64,000 bases of DNA from Zygnema cylindricum (lineage: Eukaryota; Streptophyta; Zygnematophyceae; Zygnematales; Zygnemataceae), in assembly GCA_037447655.1 (NCBI GenBank), contig JBBHKE010001401.1:1-64000 (forward strand). Reading direction: 5' to 3'. Made by a program: the position numbers and the translations under genes. Shown one piece after another: positions 30,066 through 41,560 of the stretch. The notes under the pieces were generated by a model. The model did no database searches. It was not told the origin of the DNA and worked only from the letters and a program-made list of their open reading frames with translations. The stretch's first letter is position 1, and every line of letters begins with the position of its first letter.

Positions 30066-31248
30066 AGTTATGGGCCCACCATCTAGGGTGCCTTTGTTTG
30101 ATGGAACAGACTTCACTTATTGGGAGTTTACGATGGAGGGATTCCTTTTCGAAAAGCATTTGTGGGGAATTGTTTCGGGTCAAGTGAGGTGTCCGCCACC
30201 CGGCTTTGGTGGAACTCATTATGGAGAATCATCTGAGGCTTCCCAAAAAACTAACTGGAGTTCAGATGTTACGGAAGGTGAAGGGAAAATCATTGCCATG
30301 GAAGGAAAAAAAGGGGAGAAGGATAAAGGGACACTTATGGTGAGGGGAGCTACGCTCTCTACCACAGCTCCACTTAGAGGGGTTATAAGTAAAACTGAAG
30401 AAAATGATAGTAAAATTTGGGAGTATAAAAACACTATAGCAAAACTTATCATACTTAGATATGTGTCTAAGTCCATTGCTATCACTCTTTTAAGTATAAC
30501 CAATTCTTCGGAAATCTGGGAAACACTAAGTCAGATTTATAAGAGTGAGACTATCAAGAGGCAGCAGTAAGTAAAACAGGAAATAGAGGCCTATGTTTAT
30601 AAAGGCGGTAACATGATAGAGTTTTGTAATGATATTGTTGCGTTATATGTTGAGCTTGCTAGTGCGGGATATGTAGAAGCCGAGGAGAGAAAGATTAATA
30701 CACTACTCATGAAACTCCCAAATGAGTACAAAAACATCATTTATCGTATGCAGGCAATGGATGGCTCCTCATGGACTTGGAGCTTTACCATGGGGATAAT
30801 TCTTGTGAGGGAAAGCACTTTGGAGCTTCGTAGGGGAAGTGACAGGGTGAATGCATTTACAGCTGGTGGTGATTGGTAGAAGCGTGATGAGAGGAGCGGC
30901 GGTGACGAGCGGAAGCGTGGTAAGAAGAAGAAAGACGAAGGTAAACCTTATCGGAACTTTGGTGGAAAGAGAGGGAGAGGAAAAGAAATGGGATCTTTGA
31001 AAAAGGGTGTTTGCTTCTTTTGTAGGGAACCTAGTCATTCCATGGAGGAGTGCCCTTGTTTAGAAGAACTTAGAAGTTGGATTGTGGATGAGGAGGAAGA
31101 AAGGGAAGAGCAGAAAGAGGATAAAGAAATCTTAGAGCTTCTCCACATCGGTAGAATGGAGAAGAAAGAAAAGTACATAGAAAATTCCACGAAAGCAATA
31201 GTGTGCTTTTGGAGGTATAAGGGAAGTAAAGGGAAGAGAGGTACTTAA
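30046..31248 (+). pseudogene. Element F gag (stops and frameshift)
   Basis: Close relative of the element H Gag: MEPIEFQVMGPPSRVPLFDG, then FTYWEFTMEGFLFEKHLWG and a core to KSETIKRQQ. A TAA falls at 30568-30570 where H has a Leu codon. The frame resumes at 30613 (MIEFCNDIVALYVELASAG), has a TAG near 30878 in place of an Arg codon, and a complete knuckle CFFCREPSHSMEEC near 31010. It then shifts into NSTKAIVCFWRYKG where H reads IPRRQQCAFGG. Confidence 0.85.
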
Positions 31249-32022
31249 AGGAGTTAGACATGATGTGGATGTCAAAGAGTATAGAAAGTCAGATCTAGAA
31301 TCTATAATTGAAAAAGGGAAAAATAAAAATAATGAGGATAATTTTATAGATATTTTGGAAACATAAAACTAGTCGAAAAATTAGACATTAACGGATTCCG
31401 AGGAAAGGGGAGAAGTAAATCTAGAGGGGGTTTTAAAAGATAGGGGAGAAGAGGAATATTTAATGAAAGGTTTAGGGGAGGAGAAATATTTATTGGGAAT
31501 AAAAATAGAAAGTGATAGCGGAAAGAATTCCATGGGAGAGAGTGAGGAAAGTTTAGAAAATGGGGTAAGTATCATGGATAAAAATATGAGTACGGAAGAC
31601 GTAGATCTTATGAGGAACTTAGTGGGGACACTTGTTTTTTGGGAAAATTTGGGGAGTAATGGATTTGACATCACTAATGGGAGGGATGGCATTTATAAAG
31701 GTTTGCCTGTAAAAGGGTTAGCATCTGGGTGTGTGTCGCATATTGGAGATGGGACAGGTTGTTAAAATTGCAAGAGGGAAATTGGATTTAGTGTGGATGG
31801 AAAAGAGATGAGGTGGATAAAATATTTTCTCGGATTTATGAAAAATGGCATGCAAAATAAAATGTGTGATGAAATTATTATTTCGGTTCATCTAATTCAC
31901 TTCTTTAAATACAAGGGTATTCACTAAAAGTTTAATGAGGAGAAAAGAAAGAAGAAAAAGAAAAGAAAAAAAAATGTGTTTAGTGGGTGTTGAAAAGAAA
32001 GTAGACTAGAAAATAAGGGGAG
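31249..32022 (+). pseudogene. Element F pol debris
   Basis: The 31463-31765 frame reads MKGLGEEKYLLGIKIESDSG, FDITNGRDGIYKGLPVK and CVSHIGDGTGC-stop, matching the tail frame of H. Eroded RNase H text continues to the polypurine tract (GAAAATAAGGGGAG, ending 32022). Confidence 0.75.
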
Positions 32023-32445
32023 TGTTGAAATTTATGTATTTTCTAGGTCTGTATTGGAAAAATAAAGAGTGTTGGAAAAAGGTAATTAATAGTTCACTTC
32101 TATATTTTAGTTAGAATGTAAAGAGAGAGAAAGAGAGGACCAAAGGCAAGCCATGGCTGGTGCGTCATTTAGAAGGAGGCACAATGAATTAGAAGGTGTT
32201 TTACTAGTTTTAGCAAAATAGTGCATCTGGCCGGATTTGAACCAGGGTCTGCAAATTACTATGTAGACATACGCCTTATCCATTAAGGCACTAACGAAAC
32301 GATACACATGATATGTTTCACGCATATATATCTATTGATCTAAAGGACTAATTCGCAGCAGACTAACGAAAACGCGCATTAATCAATTCATGCATGGAAG
32401 TGAATCGAAGCCGTATAAATACAACTAATTGTACGACCACCATTA
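32023..32445 (+). repeat. Element F 3' LTR, left piece
   Basis: The first 423 bases, with an antisense tRNA-like module at 32229-32296 (T-arm CTGG-TTCAAAT-CCGG, A-box TGCCTTAATGGATAAGGC). It is cut at CATTA by element D and resumes at 38345. Confidence 0.9.
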
Positions 32446-33255
32446 TGTTGTTTTTGGAAAGATTTCACTCTCAGCAAATTAGTAGGACGGCAGAAAGGTA
32501 GTAATTTGTAGCGTAAGTTTCATAAGGATATGCGTCATCACTTGAGGACAACGCAGCTGCTATACATATAGAGCAGCACAGCAACGTAGCTGCTGTGTAG
32601 ACAGAGCAGCGCAGCTGCTATACTGACAGAGTAGCGTAGCAGCGCAGCTGCTATGCAGACAGAGCATCGCAGCAGCGAAGCTGCGACACAGACAAAACAA
32701 AAGCAACTGCGATTACTTTGGATATGATCCGTACAGACAACGCAGCTGCTCCTATCTTGGATATGATTCGGTACGGGACACTGCAGTTACGTTTGATATG
32801 AATCAGGTCAACGAACCTCAACTTAATGGGTAGCTCAATGGTAGCATAGTGGTAGCTCAGTGGTTGCTTGACAGATTACTATTAGCCTAGTAGATTGACG
32901 TACCTCTCAGGTACACTGCTATTGCCAGTACAACACAAGTATAAGACTTAGAACTCAGAATACATCTTGTATCCAGACTTCCAAGTAGTAAAACTGCAAA
33001 CATTTTTTGGGAAACTTCTCAGTATTATATCTTGAGTGTTGTCAAGTCAATTGTGTTGAAACTTTGGGAGTTGTCACAATTTATCCTACTCTATATTTTG
33101 ATAGAGTTTTGTGAGGTTTGGATGATTGTGTAAGAATTGGTGAGCACTTGAAAACAACTGTTTGGTGGGATTATTGATAGCTTTTGAGAGTGCATCATGT
33201 CTACTTCTACTACTACTGCTGCTCCTCCACCTACATCGGTGGTCGTAGAACAACA
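32446..33255 (+). repeat. Element D 5' LTR
   Basis: About 32550-32700 holds four imperfect tandem repeats of roughly 35-38 bases centred on GCAGCTGCTAT-CAGACAGAGCA. About 32828-32870 holds three sense-strand copies of a TAGCTCAGTGGT-like, A-box-like motif. The gag ATG is at 33197. I see no full antisense tRNA-like module of the kind in the other families. Confidence 0.88.
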
Positions 33256-34090
33256 CGTCATGGGCCTTTCTTCAAGAATTCCTATCTTTTCCGGGGAAAA
33301 TTATGTTTACTGGGCGGATATGGTGGAGACACATTTTGAGAATGTCAATCATTTGGATATATTGATGGTTTGCTGGATGAATCTGATCCGTCATGGTCTA
33401 AGAAAAATATGCAAGCTCGTTCTATTCTGAAATTTTGTATAACTGAGGACTTAGCTATGTCTCCGATAAAAATGAAAAAAACAATTGATATTTGGAAATC
33501 CCTTAAAAGTGATTATGAAAAGGCTAATGTCTAGGAATAGCTTTTATTGGCTGGAAAAATTTGGGACTATAAGTACACTGGCGATATAATGGCTGAATAT
33601 TCTAACAAATTTCGCATTCTTGTAGATGCACATGCTTCTGCAGGTGGGGTGTTTCCTCTGTTTCAACAAGCAGCTTTGCTCATGAGGGGTCTCCCTCGTA
33701 GTATGAAAGGAGCATCAGACATGCTCAAACAAAAAGACAAAGCTAGCTGGACTTTACAGTTAGCCATCAATATTTTACTAGAGGAAGAAGCTACATCTAA
33801 TATTCTCAATGTTCAGCAAGAAGAGGCTTTTAATTCATACTTTGGGAGGAAATGTAAGTTTAATCAGCAACGTAATCAGTTTAACCAGTTCAGACAGTCT
33901 AATTAGGGTGGATATAGACAAAAATGCATGTTTTTATTGTAGTGAGAGAGGTCATGGATACAAATTCTGTCCTAAACTTAAACATGCTAACGATACAGGT
34001 TTATATAGGCCGGGATGGCAAGAAAGTCAGTTTTACGAAAGCTTCACGGGGCCTACACCTCGTGGAAATGCATTGTTTTCAACCTCTTCA
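33197..34090 (+). pseudogene. Element D gag (broken)
   Basis: ATG in the LTR. Text MSTSTTTAAPPPTSVVVEQH is LTR-encoded and VMGLSSRIPIFSGENYVYWA follows across the primer site. A frameshift near 33360 and TAG codons interrupt the core (DYKYTGDIMAEYSNKFRILV, 33547-33906). The zinc knuckle CFYCSERGHGYKFC is complete near 33927-33970 but out of frame with the start. Confidence 0.84.
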
Positions 34091-34108
34091 TAACTCCAAC
34101 ACGAGACT

Positions 34109-35473
34109 ATGACTTTTTCTGAGGAGGACGACACGGATCTATTCGCTATGGCGGCAGCAATGGAGGGCGCAAAGGACCTTGGATGGATAATGGATACAGG
34201 AGCGTCAGCCCACATGTGTTGGAACAAGGCCATCTTCAAAAATCTGAAAGCAACGTCGGAGAAAAATATTTATTATGCTTGTGGAATGAGTGTCCAAACT
34301 CGTGCTGTGGGTGATGTGTCCTTGCTAGTTGATGTAGAAGAAAAATCAATTGAAAGGACTCTTCACAATGTCTTATTTGTGCCTCACTTTAAGAAAAATA
34401 TGTTTTCTACATCGTTGGTAGAGAGTAAAGGCTTTGAGGTTAATTTGCAAAATGGTCGACAGGTTGTTAGCAAAAATGGCAAGGTTGCAGTTACAGGTAC
34501 TAGAGATAGTAGCAAGATGTACCGCATGGATATGGCTAGTACCAAGGAGAATGATGTTCTGTACTCCGGTGTTTTGCACTCAGATGAGTTGTGGAATAAA
34601 AGATTAGGCCATGTAAACTATGATAGTTTGAGAAAAATGGTCCTTGCTGGAAAAATAGAGGGTGTATCAATCACAGATGAGCCGGACAAACCTTGTGATG
34701 GTTGCGCTTTGGGAAAAATCCACAGATTGCCATTTCCTAAAGGGTCTGAGCATCGGTCAACGAAACTTTTATAACAAATTCACTCGGATGTTTTTGGTCC
34801 TGCGAAGGTTCCATCTGCCAAAGGGATGAAATATATGGTCACCTTCAAAGATGATTTATCCAGGTTTACCAAAGTTTACTTCATGAAGGAGAAGAGTGAA
34901 GTGTTTGGTCACTTCAAACACTATAAAGCATGGGTTAAAAAACTTCATAATTCACCTATTTTGCAGCTCAAATTGGACAATGGTGGTGAATATACATCAA
35001 AAGAATTTGAAACCTATTTACTCGAGGAAGGCATTAGTCATCTATTGACTGTTCCATATTCACCGGAACAAAATGGGGTGTCGGAAAGACTAAATAGAAC
35101 TCTCACAGAGAGCTCTACGTCGATGCTCGCAGATAAAAATGTGGATCCGAAATTTTGGGCTGAGGCTCTAAATTGTGCAGTTTATATAAAGAATAGGATA
35201 GGATCAAGATCGGTAGACTCTACTCCTTATGAGATCTGGACAGGTAGCAAACCAAATGTTAGCCATTTCAAAGTCTTTGGTCGTCAATGCTTTTTATTGG
35301 ATACGTCTACAGATAGATGGAAAATGGAACCAAAGGGACTACTAGGTATTCTGTTAGGATACAATGATCACTCAAAAGGTTATATAGTCTTTGTGTTTGA
35401 AAGGCAGATAATAGTTGTAGCACGGAATATTATTGTAAAGGATGAGCTTGATCCATCGATTTATTTAAAATGA
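34109..35473 (+). pseudogene. Element D protease and integrase
   Basis: The 34109-34774 frame has WIMDTGASAHMC, an intact DTG protease site, and LWNKRLGHVNYDSLRKM with CDGCALGKIHRLPFPKG of the integrase zinc domain. A TAA at 34772-34774 replaces a sense codon before IHSDVFGPAKVPS. The 34826-35473 frame has DDLSRFTKVYF, LDNGGEYTSKEF, EQNGVSERLNRTL and GILLGYNDHSKGYIVF. Catalytic residues are present, but a stop divides the domain. Confidence 0.88.
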
Positions 35474-37347
35474 CAGAGCAACAAAAGCAGCAAAAGGTAC
35501 AAGAGTATGTCATTTTAGATCGCATGCAAGAAATTGTCCCAGAGATGCAACATTCTCCGGTAGTGACTCCGGAGTCCGTCTCTCTCCAAGTTCCTCAACG
35601 GCTTCAGGTCCAACAGGATCAACAGTGGCCAGTACACCCAGATCGCAACCAGCGCAATCATCGCAATGCGCAGCATCCGACGATCTCAGCATCAAAATTT
35701 CCGGGGGGAAGAAGATCCAGCAGCTGCCTGCAAGAAAGTTCTCACTTTGCATACTCGGCAGCCTCAAGGAAGCCCTTGACCATTTAGGAGGCCTTCTCAT
35801 CACCAGAACGGAATCACTAGATCGAGGTAGCAAACGACGAAATGAAGTCCATCACGGAGGCTCAAACATGGGAGTTTGTGGACCTTCCTTCGGACCGAAA
35901 AGCGATCGGCAACAAATGGGTATTTAAGGTGAAGTTAAATCCCAATAACACCATTGAACGTTATAAGGCCAAACTTGTGGCAAAGGGGTATAATCAAAAG
36001 GAAGGAATCAATTTTGAAGAAACATTTTCTGCGGTTGTAAGATTTTCGATAGTTAGGATTTTGCTGTCCCTAACTGCTATGGAAGATATGGAAATACATC
36101 AGATGGATATAAAGACGACCTTTTTGCACGGAGAACTAGAAGAGACCATTTACATGCAGCAGCTAGAAAAGTATGTGGAACCAGGAAAAGAGCACTTAGT
36201 ATGCAAGTTGCTAAAATCTCTGTATGGCCTAAAACAGGCCCCCAGACAGTAGAATCCGAAGCTTGATGAATTCCTAACTAGCCTAGGATTTCAAAGGATA
36301 AGTTCTGATCACTCAATCTACGTTCTAAAGGGTGAAAATTGGATAGTGTATATAGCGGTGTATGTAGATGATTTACTATTAATTAGCAAATCAATGGCTA
36401 AAATTAACAAAATCAAAACTTCTCTAAACTCACGGTTGGAGATGAAAGACCTCGGTGAGGCAAAATATATTTTGGGTATCTAGGTAGAGAGGAACAGAAA
36501 TAAGAAAAAAATAAAACTGACTCAAAAGGAGGCTATTGGAAACATGTTAGATGAGTACAGAATGCGGGGGGCAAAAGAATGTCTAACTCTAATGGAGTTT
36601 CGGGAGAAGTTAAAGCGAGAAGAGACAGAACCAGGTGTCATTGTTAGCGAGTATTTAGAATCAGGGGAGAATGATTCTATGACACAAATACCTTACAAAC
36701 AGATTGTGGGAAGTTTCATATATTTCATGAATTGTACCCGTCCTGACATTGCTGCAGCAATCAGGATACTGAGCAGGAGTCTAGAGAATCCGAGAAAATA
36801 TAACTTTGATGCAGCAAGGAGAGTCTTAAGATATTTGGTCGAAACCAAAGACCTCAAACTCACACTAGGCGGAAGAGAAGTAAAACTGCAAACGTGGAGT
36901 GATGGAAGCAATAGCGACATGCCAAGCCGGAAATCCACCACGGGATTCGTTGTACAAATTGGGAACGGTACTTGCTGCTGGAGCAGCAAACTTCAAAAGG
37001 TGAAAGCACAGTCGACAATGGAGTCAGAATATATGGCAGCAAGCTCGGCCCTCAAAGAACTCTTATGGGTCAAATCCATGTTACAAGAACTAGGATACAT
37101 GCAGGTTGGTCCACAAGTGATCTGGTGTGATAACCAGGCTGCCATTCCCATTGCTTCTAACCCGAGTCATCACTTCAAAAGCAAGCAGATGGATGTAAGA
37201 TTACATTTTGTAAGAGAAAAAGTGTTCTCTAGAGTGATTAAATTATGTTATCTGCCAGATGCAAAAATGATTGCTGATATGCTCACTAAAGCTCTTGCTG
37301 CTCCTAAGCTGAGATATTGTAGGAACGCAGTGGGATTAAGTGAATAG
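35474..37347 (+). pseudogene. Element D reverse transcriptase and RNase H
   Basis: RT from about 35842: IGNKWVFKVKLNPNNTIERY, HQMDIKTTFLHGELEETIYM, LYGLKQAPRQ. TAG at 36250-36252 replaces Trp, then YVDDLLLI near 36364. A second TAG lies at 36481. The 36544-37347 frame completes RNase H: TRPDIAAAIRILSRSLENPR, WSDGSNSDMP, STMESEYMAASSALKELLWV and DNQAAIPIAS. It ends with a stop before the polypurine tract (TTTAGGGGAG). Confidence 0.88.
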
Positions 37348-37507
37348 TTCAATAGTTGCACTGTTATACTACCACGCTGCGATAAGCCCACCATTGAGAT
37401 ATAGTGGGACTGGGTGACTTGCTAATTGTTATATTGCTATGCTGCGATGCTAGGCTCGTTTGTCATCGCAGCTGCGCCCGTATATTGAGTCTAAAGATTT
37501 AGGGGAG

Positions 37508-38339
37508 TGTTGTTTTTGGAAAGCATTCAGTCTCAGCAAATTAGTAGGACGACAGAAAGGTAGTAATTTGTAGCGTAAGTTTCATAAGGATATGCGTCAT
37601 CACTTGAGGACAACGCAGCTGCTATGCATACAAAGCAGCACAACAACGTAGCTGCTATGCAGACAGAGCAGCGTAGCTGCTATACAGACAGAGCAGGGCA
37701 GCAGCGCAGCTGCTATGCAGACAGAGCAGCGCAACAACGAAGCTGCGACACAGACAAGACAAACGCAGCTGCGGTTACTTTGGATATGATCCGTACAGAC
37801 AACGCAGCTGCTCCTATCTTGGATATGATTCGGTACGGGACACTGCAGTTGCGTTTGATATGAATCAGGTTAACGGACCTCAACTTTGTGGGTAGCCCAG
37901 TGGTAGCATAGTGGTAGCTCAGTAGTAGCTTAGTGGTAGCTCTGTGGTTGTTTGACAGATTAGTATTAGCCTAGTAGATTGACGTACCTCTTAGGTACAC
38001 TGGTATTGCCAGTACAACATAAGTATAAGACTTAGAACTCAGAATACATCTTGTATCTAGACTTCCAAGTAGTAAAACTGCAAATAGTTTTTGGGAAACT
38101 TCTGAGTATTATATCTTGAGTGTTGTCAGTTCAATAATGCTTAAACTTTGGGAGTTGTCAGTGTTTGTCCTACTCTATATTCTGATAGAGTTTTGTGAGG
38201 TTTGGATGCTTGTGTAAGAATTGGTGAGCATTTAAAAACAGCTGTTCGGGAGGATTCTTGATAGCTTCTGAGAGTGGATCATGTCTACTTCTACTACTAC
38301 TTCTGCTCCTCCACCTGCATCAGTGGTCGTAGAACAACA
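37508..38339 (+). repeat. Element D 3' LTR
   Basis: 832 bp, with the same CAGCTG-type tandem repeats (about 37612-37760) and one extra TAGT-GGTAGCT unit compared with the 5' LTR. It ends in the gag start remnant (ATG 38281) and CAACA. Confidence 0.9.
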
Positions 38340-38344
38340 CATTA

Positions 38345-39015
38345 CAGCCGCCACCACAATAAGCTTTTCCGCGGCCTTTGGGGATAGCCTCACGCGGTGC
38401 CACGTGGCGCCACATTATTTGATATCGGAGAAGATGGAAGGAGGAACCATGGCTTCGATTTGGCAAATGTCACTTTGTAGACCATGTTGTACAATGGCCG
38501 TACAATAAGTACATTGCCCATCGTACCTTCTTGTACTATATAGTGTTCCTATTGGAATAGGGTTTAGTAGTAGGTAGTCGCGAGTAGGCAGACCAAGACT
38601 TAGTGATATTTAGGTACCTCTCTCTAAGAGAGCTTGTAACTATAAATGTCATCTTTGACTAGCCATATCTTAATGCTCGGGTGAGCAAATTCAGTGATTC
38701 TTTTTGCTGCGAACTCAGGGGAGTCCAAGCTACACAAGGGTGAAGACGGTGAGAGTCTTTGCGTGCCAGCGTGTCACTTATTCAGTGGGAAAGTCAAAGT
38801 GGGGAATATTGTCCAAAACACATATTCAAGCTTTGCATTCTGTGGTGGAACTTAGCACATAGAAGGTCTTCTCTTCACAGGGGTGAAGGTGTATTGGGGT
38901 TTTGATTGTTAAAGGATCATTCATTTGGGTTCATATCAACTTGGAGTCGGCACTATCTAGATTAGCTTTTTTTGGATTTGCCAATTCTGTGGGCAATGGA
39001 GCCCATAGAATTCCA
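38345..39015 (+). repeat. Element F 3' LTR, right piece
   Basis: 671 bases after element D. GTAC inverted repeat near 38490-38540, leader hairpin GAACTC-AGGG-GAGTCC near 38711, and gag start remnant ATGGAGCCCATAGAATTCCA at the end. Confidence 0.9.
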
Positions 39016-39020
39016 GATCC

Positions 39021-39632
39021 AATGTAGTTGTGCCACGTGTCATCCGATGTGGCGATGACCACAAACCGCCGAGATTTTCTTACGCGATCTCGACATTCTT
39101 CTCTGCTGCTGATTAAATGCAGATTTCAATCGTAGCCGTCATAAATACTTGCGTGGTGTTTGTTTCGTTTAAAGAATCAAATTCGCGATACACGTTTCTT
39201 ATCCAAACCGTAATCTGTACTTTTACATAACTGAATCTATGTATCTCGTTAACAGTTGTCGTTAAATGAATTATCCTACGTGGCAACATTTAAATAACTA
39301 ACAAACCCTATGGTGTGTAACTCTAGTCCTACACTTAATGGATAAGTTTACCGGCTACCGGCGGCTTTATCGGACTGCAAGTACTAAGATCAAATCTTAG
39401 ATTTGACATCTTCCCTTTTAGTAAAGAAACTACCAATCCGTAAATCAACTAATCTATTTCGCGTAAACCTCTAGATAGCCTAGGTAGCCATGGCTCTAGC
39501 TTCCTCTCCAACTTTCAGTGACAGCAACAAGTGTGGGAGTTGAAGAGAGGAGTTAGAGGCAGATTGCCTCAACTTCTTTTCTACATTATATTTTGGACCT
39601 AGAAAATACTAAAATAACCATAAATTTCTACA
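39021..39632 (-). repeat. Element C 5' LTR, outer piece
   Basis: 612 bases, the start of the LTR in its own direction (TGTAGAAATTTATGG at 39632). tRNA-like stretch at 39321-39408 on the plus strand. Confidence 0.9.
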
Positions 39633-39637
39633 AAGGA

Positions 39638-40491
39638 GAGAGAGAGAGTGATGGAGCCATGGTCGCCTCAACTCTATAAACATGACTAAAGAGTGATTTA
39701 AGTCACCCCCAACAAAAGGTTGAGTCCGTCAGGACTCGAACCTCTGATCGGCAAAGCGCGACTTAGCGTTATCTCTAACCAGTTTGTCGTAGGAGTCCGT
39801 TAAGATATATAGTGTTTGATAATTATTTAAACTTCTATTCGATATTGAAACCGATTAACTAAAATATGTACGAAAGAACATAAAACTAGTTAAAGTATAG
39901 TGCAACGTCATTTCGCACAAAACAAATGAATCGGATATTTGTGTTTGACGGCTAAAAATCAATGTCGGATTTAATCCAACGGCATACATCGCTGCCGAGA
40001 TCCCAGAATGGTCACTTTAGCGTTTATGGACATGGCAAGACTGGCGCCACGTGGAGGGATAACATTTGGTCATAGAAATTATGTGGAGCGTACGGACGAG
40101 TGAAAGATTGACACGCGTCCACTTAGTGGCCTTGTCGTACCCAAGTCGTACAGAAAGGATATCGGTCGTAGTACCTTTCTGTACTTTACAGTTATGTCAT
40201 TCGGTCGTACAATAATAGATAGGGGTTGTGAGAAGGAAGTAGGACTTAACATATTTTGTAGACAGTCACTTCTCCCTTGGGAGCTTTGTATAAATTGGCA
40301 TTTTTGCCACCTCATAACTTATCGGCTAGTTGGCCGTTTCCAGTGATTCTTTTTGCTACAGACTCAAGGGGTGGAGTCAGGTTGTCAGTTTGCTCTCTTT
40401 GGCAGCAGTGGTTGTGGCTTGAAGTGGGTTAGTTAAAAGTTATCTAGAGGCTTCCTGAGTTTTGTAGTTTAATGGAGGACACATAACTGCA
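39638..40491 (+). repeat. Element E 5' LTR, right piece
   Basis: Antisense tRNA-like module 39723-39798. On the minus strand the T-loop box reads GGTTCGAGTCC, an exact B-box consensus, and the A-box-like part reads ACTGGTTAGAG. GTAC inverted repeat about 40138-40200 (GTACAGAAAGG / CCTTTCTGTAC, 11-bp arms). TATAAAT near 40288. gag ATG 40472. Confidence 0.88.
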
Positions 40492-41560
40492 AGTTATGGG
40501 CCCACCCTCTAGGGTGCCCACCTTTAATGGATCTGGGTTCATCTATTGGGAAGCCATGATGATGGGGGCTTTGTGCGAAAAACGATACTCGGGTATCGTC
40601 AGTGGACAAGTGAAACGTCCACCTTTGGGAACTCCACCAAGATTTGTTGGAGTAAGGTTTCTTGCAGCAGCGACTGCTTCAGCGGAGGAGGCAGATGATG
40701 GGGACTGCAGTGTGTCCGAAAACGGGAAAGGGAAGGAGACACCCCTCACTCCTATTGCCACAGCAGTGGGGAGCGGCGGCCGTAAACACCCTAGAGAATG
40801 ATACTCAAATGTGGGAAGACGTAAACATGGCTGCCAAGAACTTCATTCTAAGGCACCTCACTCAAGCTTTGGCCACCCCTCTCCTTCATATTTACAAGGT
40901 CAAGGAGTTGTGAGTGAATTTGGTGGAGATCAATAAAGCTCGTACTATTCAAGAGCTTTAGTTAGCTGAGCAAAAGCTAGTGAGTTACACTTACAAAGGA
41001 GGAAAGATGTTAGATTATTGTAATGATCTTTCTTGTTTGTATGTGGAGATGGAAAGTGTCGGGTGGACGAGTACAATGAAGATGAAAGTTAACACTCTCA
41101 TGATGAAGTTACTTGACGAGTATGAGAACATAGTGTACCGAGTACAGGAAATGACTGATAGTTCATGGAAGTGGAATACACTGGTCCGGATGATACTTGT
41201 GCAGGAAAACACAATGGAGATTAGGAGAGGAGGAAAGAGCATTCAAGCTCTAGCGACGAAGGGGACCGATGGGGGAAGTATCTGAAGAAACTGTACAAAT
41301 GGGAAAGATCTCAGCTTGGAGGACTAAGGCCCCCAAAGGGCCTTTGTCATTTTTGCAAAAAATCGGGACACTTTATCGCGTATTGTGTCAAGCTGGCGGA
41401 GTTGAGGCTCCAAGAGAACCGTGGAGGGGGTTCTTCCGTAGGGAAAAAAAAGGCACTTGTGGTCACAAAAGTGACAGGAGTAATCGAGAACGAGTTCTCT
41501 GAGGAGGATGGGGAGCTTCTTCTTGACGAGAGTCTAGAGGAGAAGTAGATCCCTCATGGG
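40472..41560 (+). pseudogene. Element E gag (broken)
   Basis: ATG in the LTR, with a TAA at codon 5. QVMGPPSRVPTFNGSGFIYW follows across the primer site. The core is MWEDVNMAAKNFILRHLTQA and YKGGKMLDYCNDLSCLYVEM (40980-41285). A knuckle remnant CHFCKKSGHFIAYC lies in frame pieces near 41345-41390. Closely related to element B gag. An exon-like stretch encoding GEPLLDESL is duplicated near 41500-41580. Confidence 0.83.

Larger units (their letters stand above)
32446..38339 (+). mobile_element. Ty1/copia element D, in element F 3' LTR
   Basis: LTRs 32446-33255 (810 bp) and 37508-38339 (832 bp) start TGTTGTTTTTGGAAAG and end GAACAACA. Exact target duplication CATTA (32441-32445, 38340-38344). 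It belongs to another copia branch than A, B, C and E, but has the same gag-start-in-LTR design. All domains are present, with scattered stops (many TAG). Confidence 0.94.
24470..39015 (+). mobile_element. Non-autonomous copia element F, split by H and D
   Basis: 5' LTR 24470-24951 plus 29456-30065 (1092 bp), interior 30066-32022, 3' LTR 32023-32445 plus 38345-39015 (1094 bp). Exact target duplication GATCC (24465-24469, 39016-39020). The interior is under 2 kb. It has gag, then pol debris lacking protease, integrase and RT core, so F needed proteins from another element. Confidence 0.92.
18600..39632 (-). mobile_element. Ty1/copia element C, in element E 5' LTR, split by element F
   Basis: Minus-strand element. 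5' LTR 39021-39632 plus 24015-24469 (1067 bp), interior 19668-24014, 3' LTR 18600-19667 (1068 bp). The LTR starts TGTAGAAATT and ends GTTGCA. The target duplication AAGGA is exact (18595-18599 and 39633-39637). The polypurine tract AAAATAAGGGGAG abuts the 3' LTR. Gag and pol domains are recognisable but broken. Confidence 0.92.

Noticed and set aside
37612-37760. CRISPR-like array
   Set aside because: The CAGCTG repeats in element D LTRs are imperfect tandem repeats without regular unique spacers, in a plant nuclear context.
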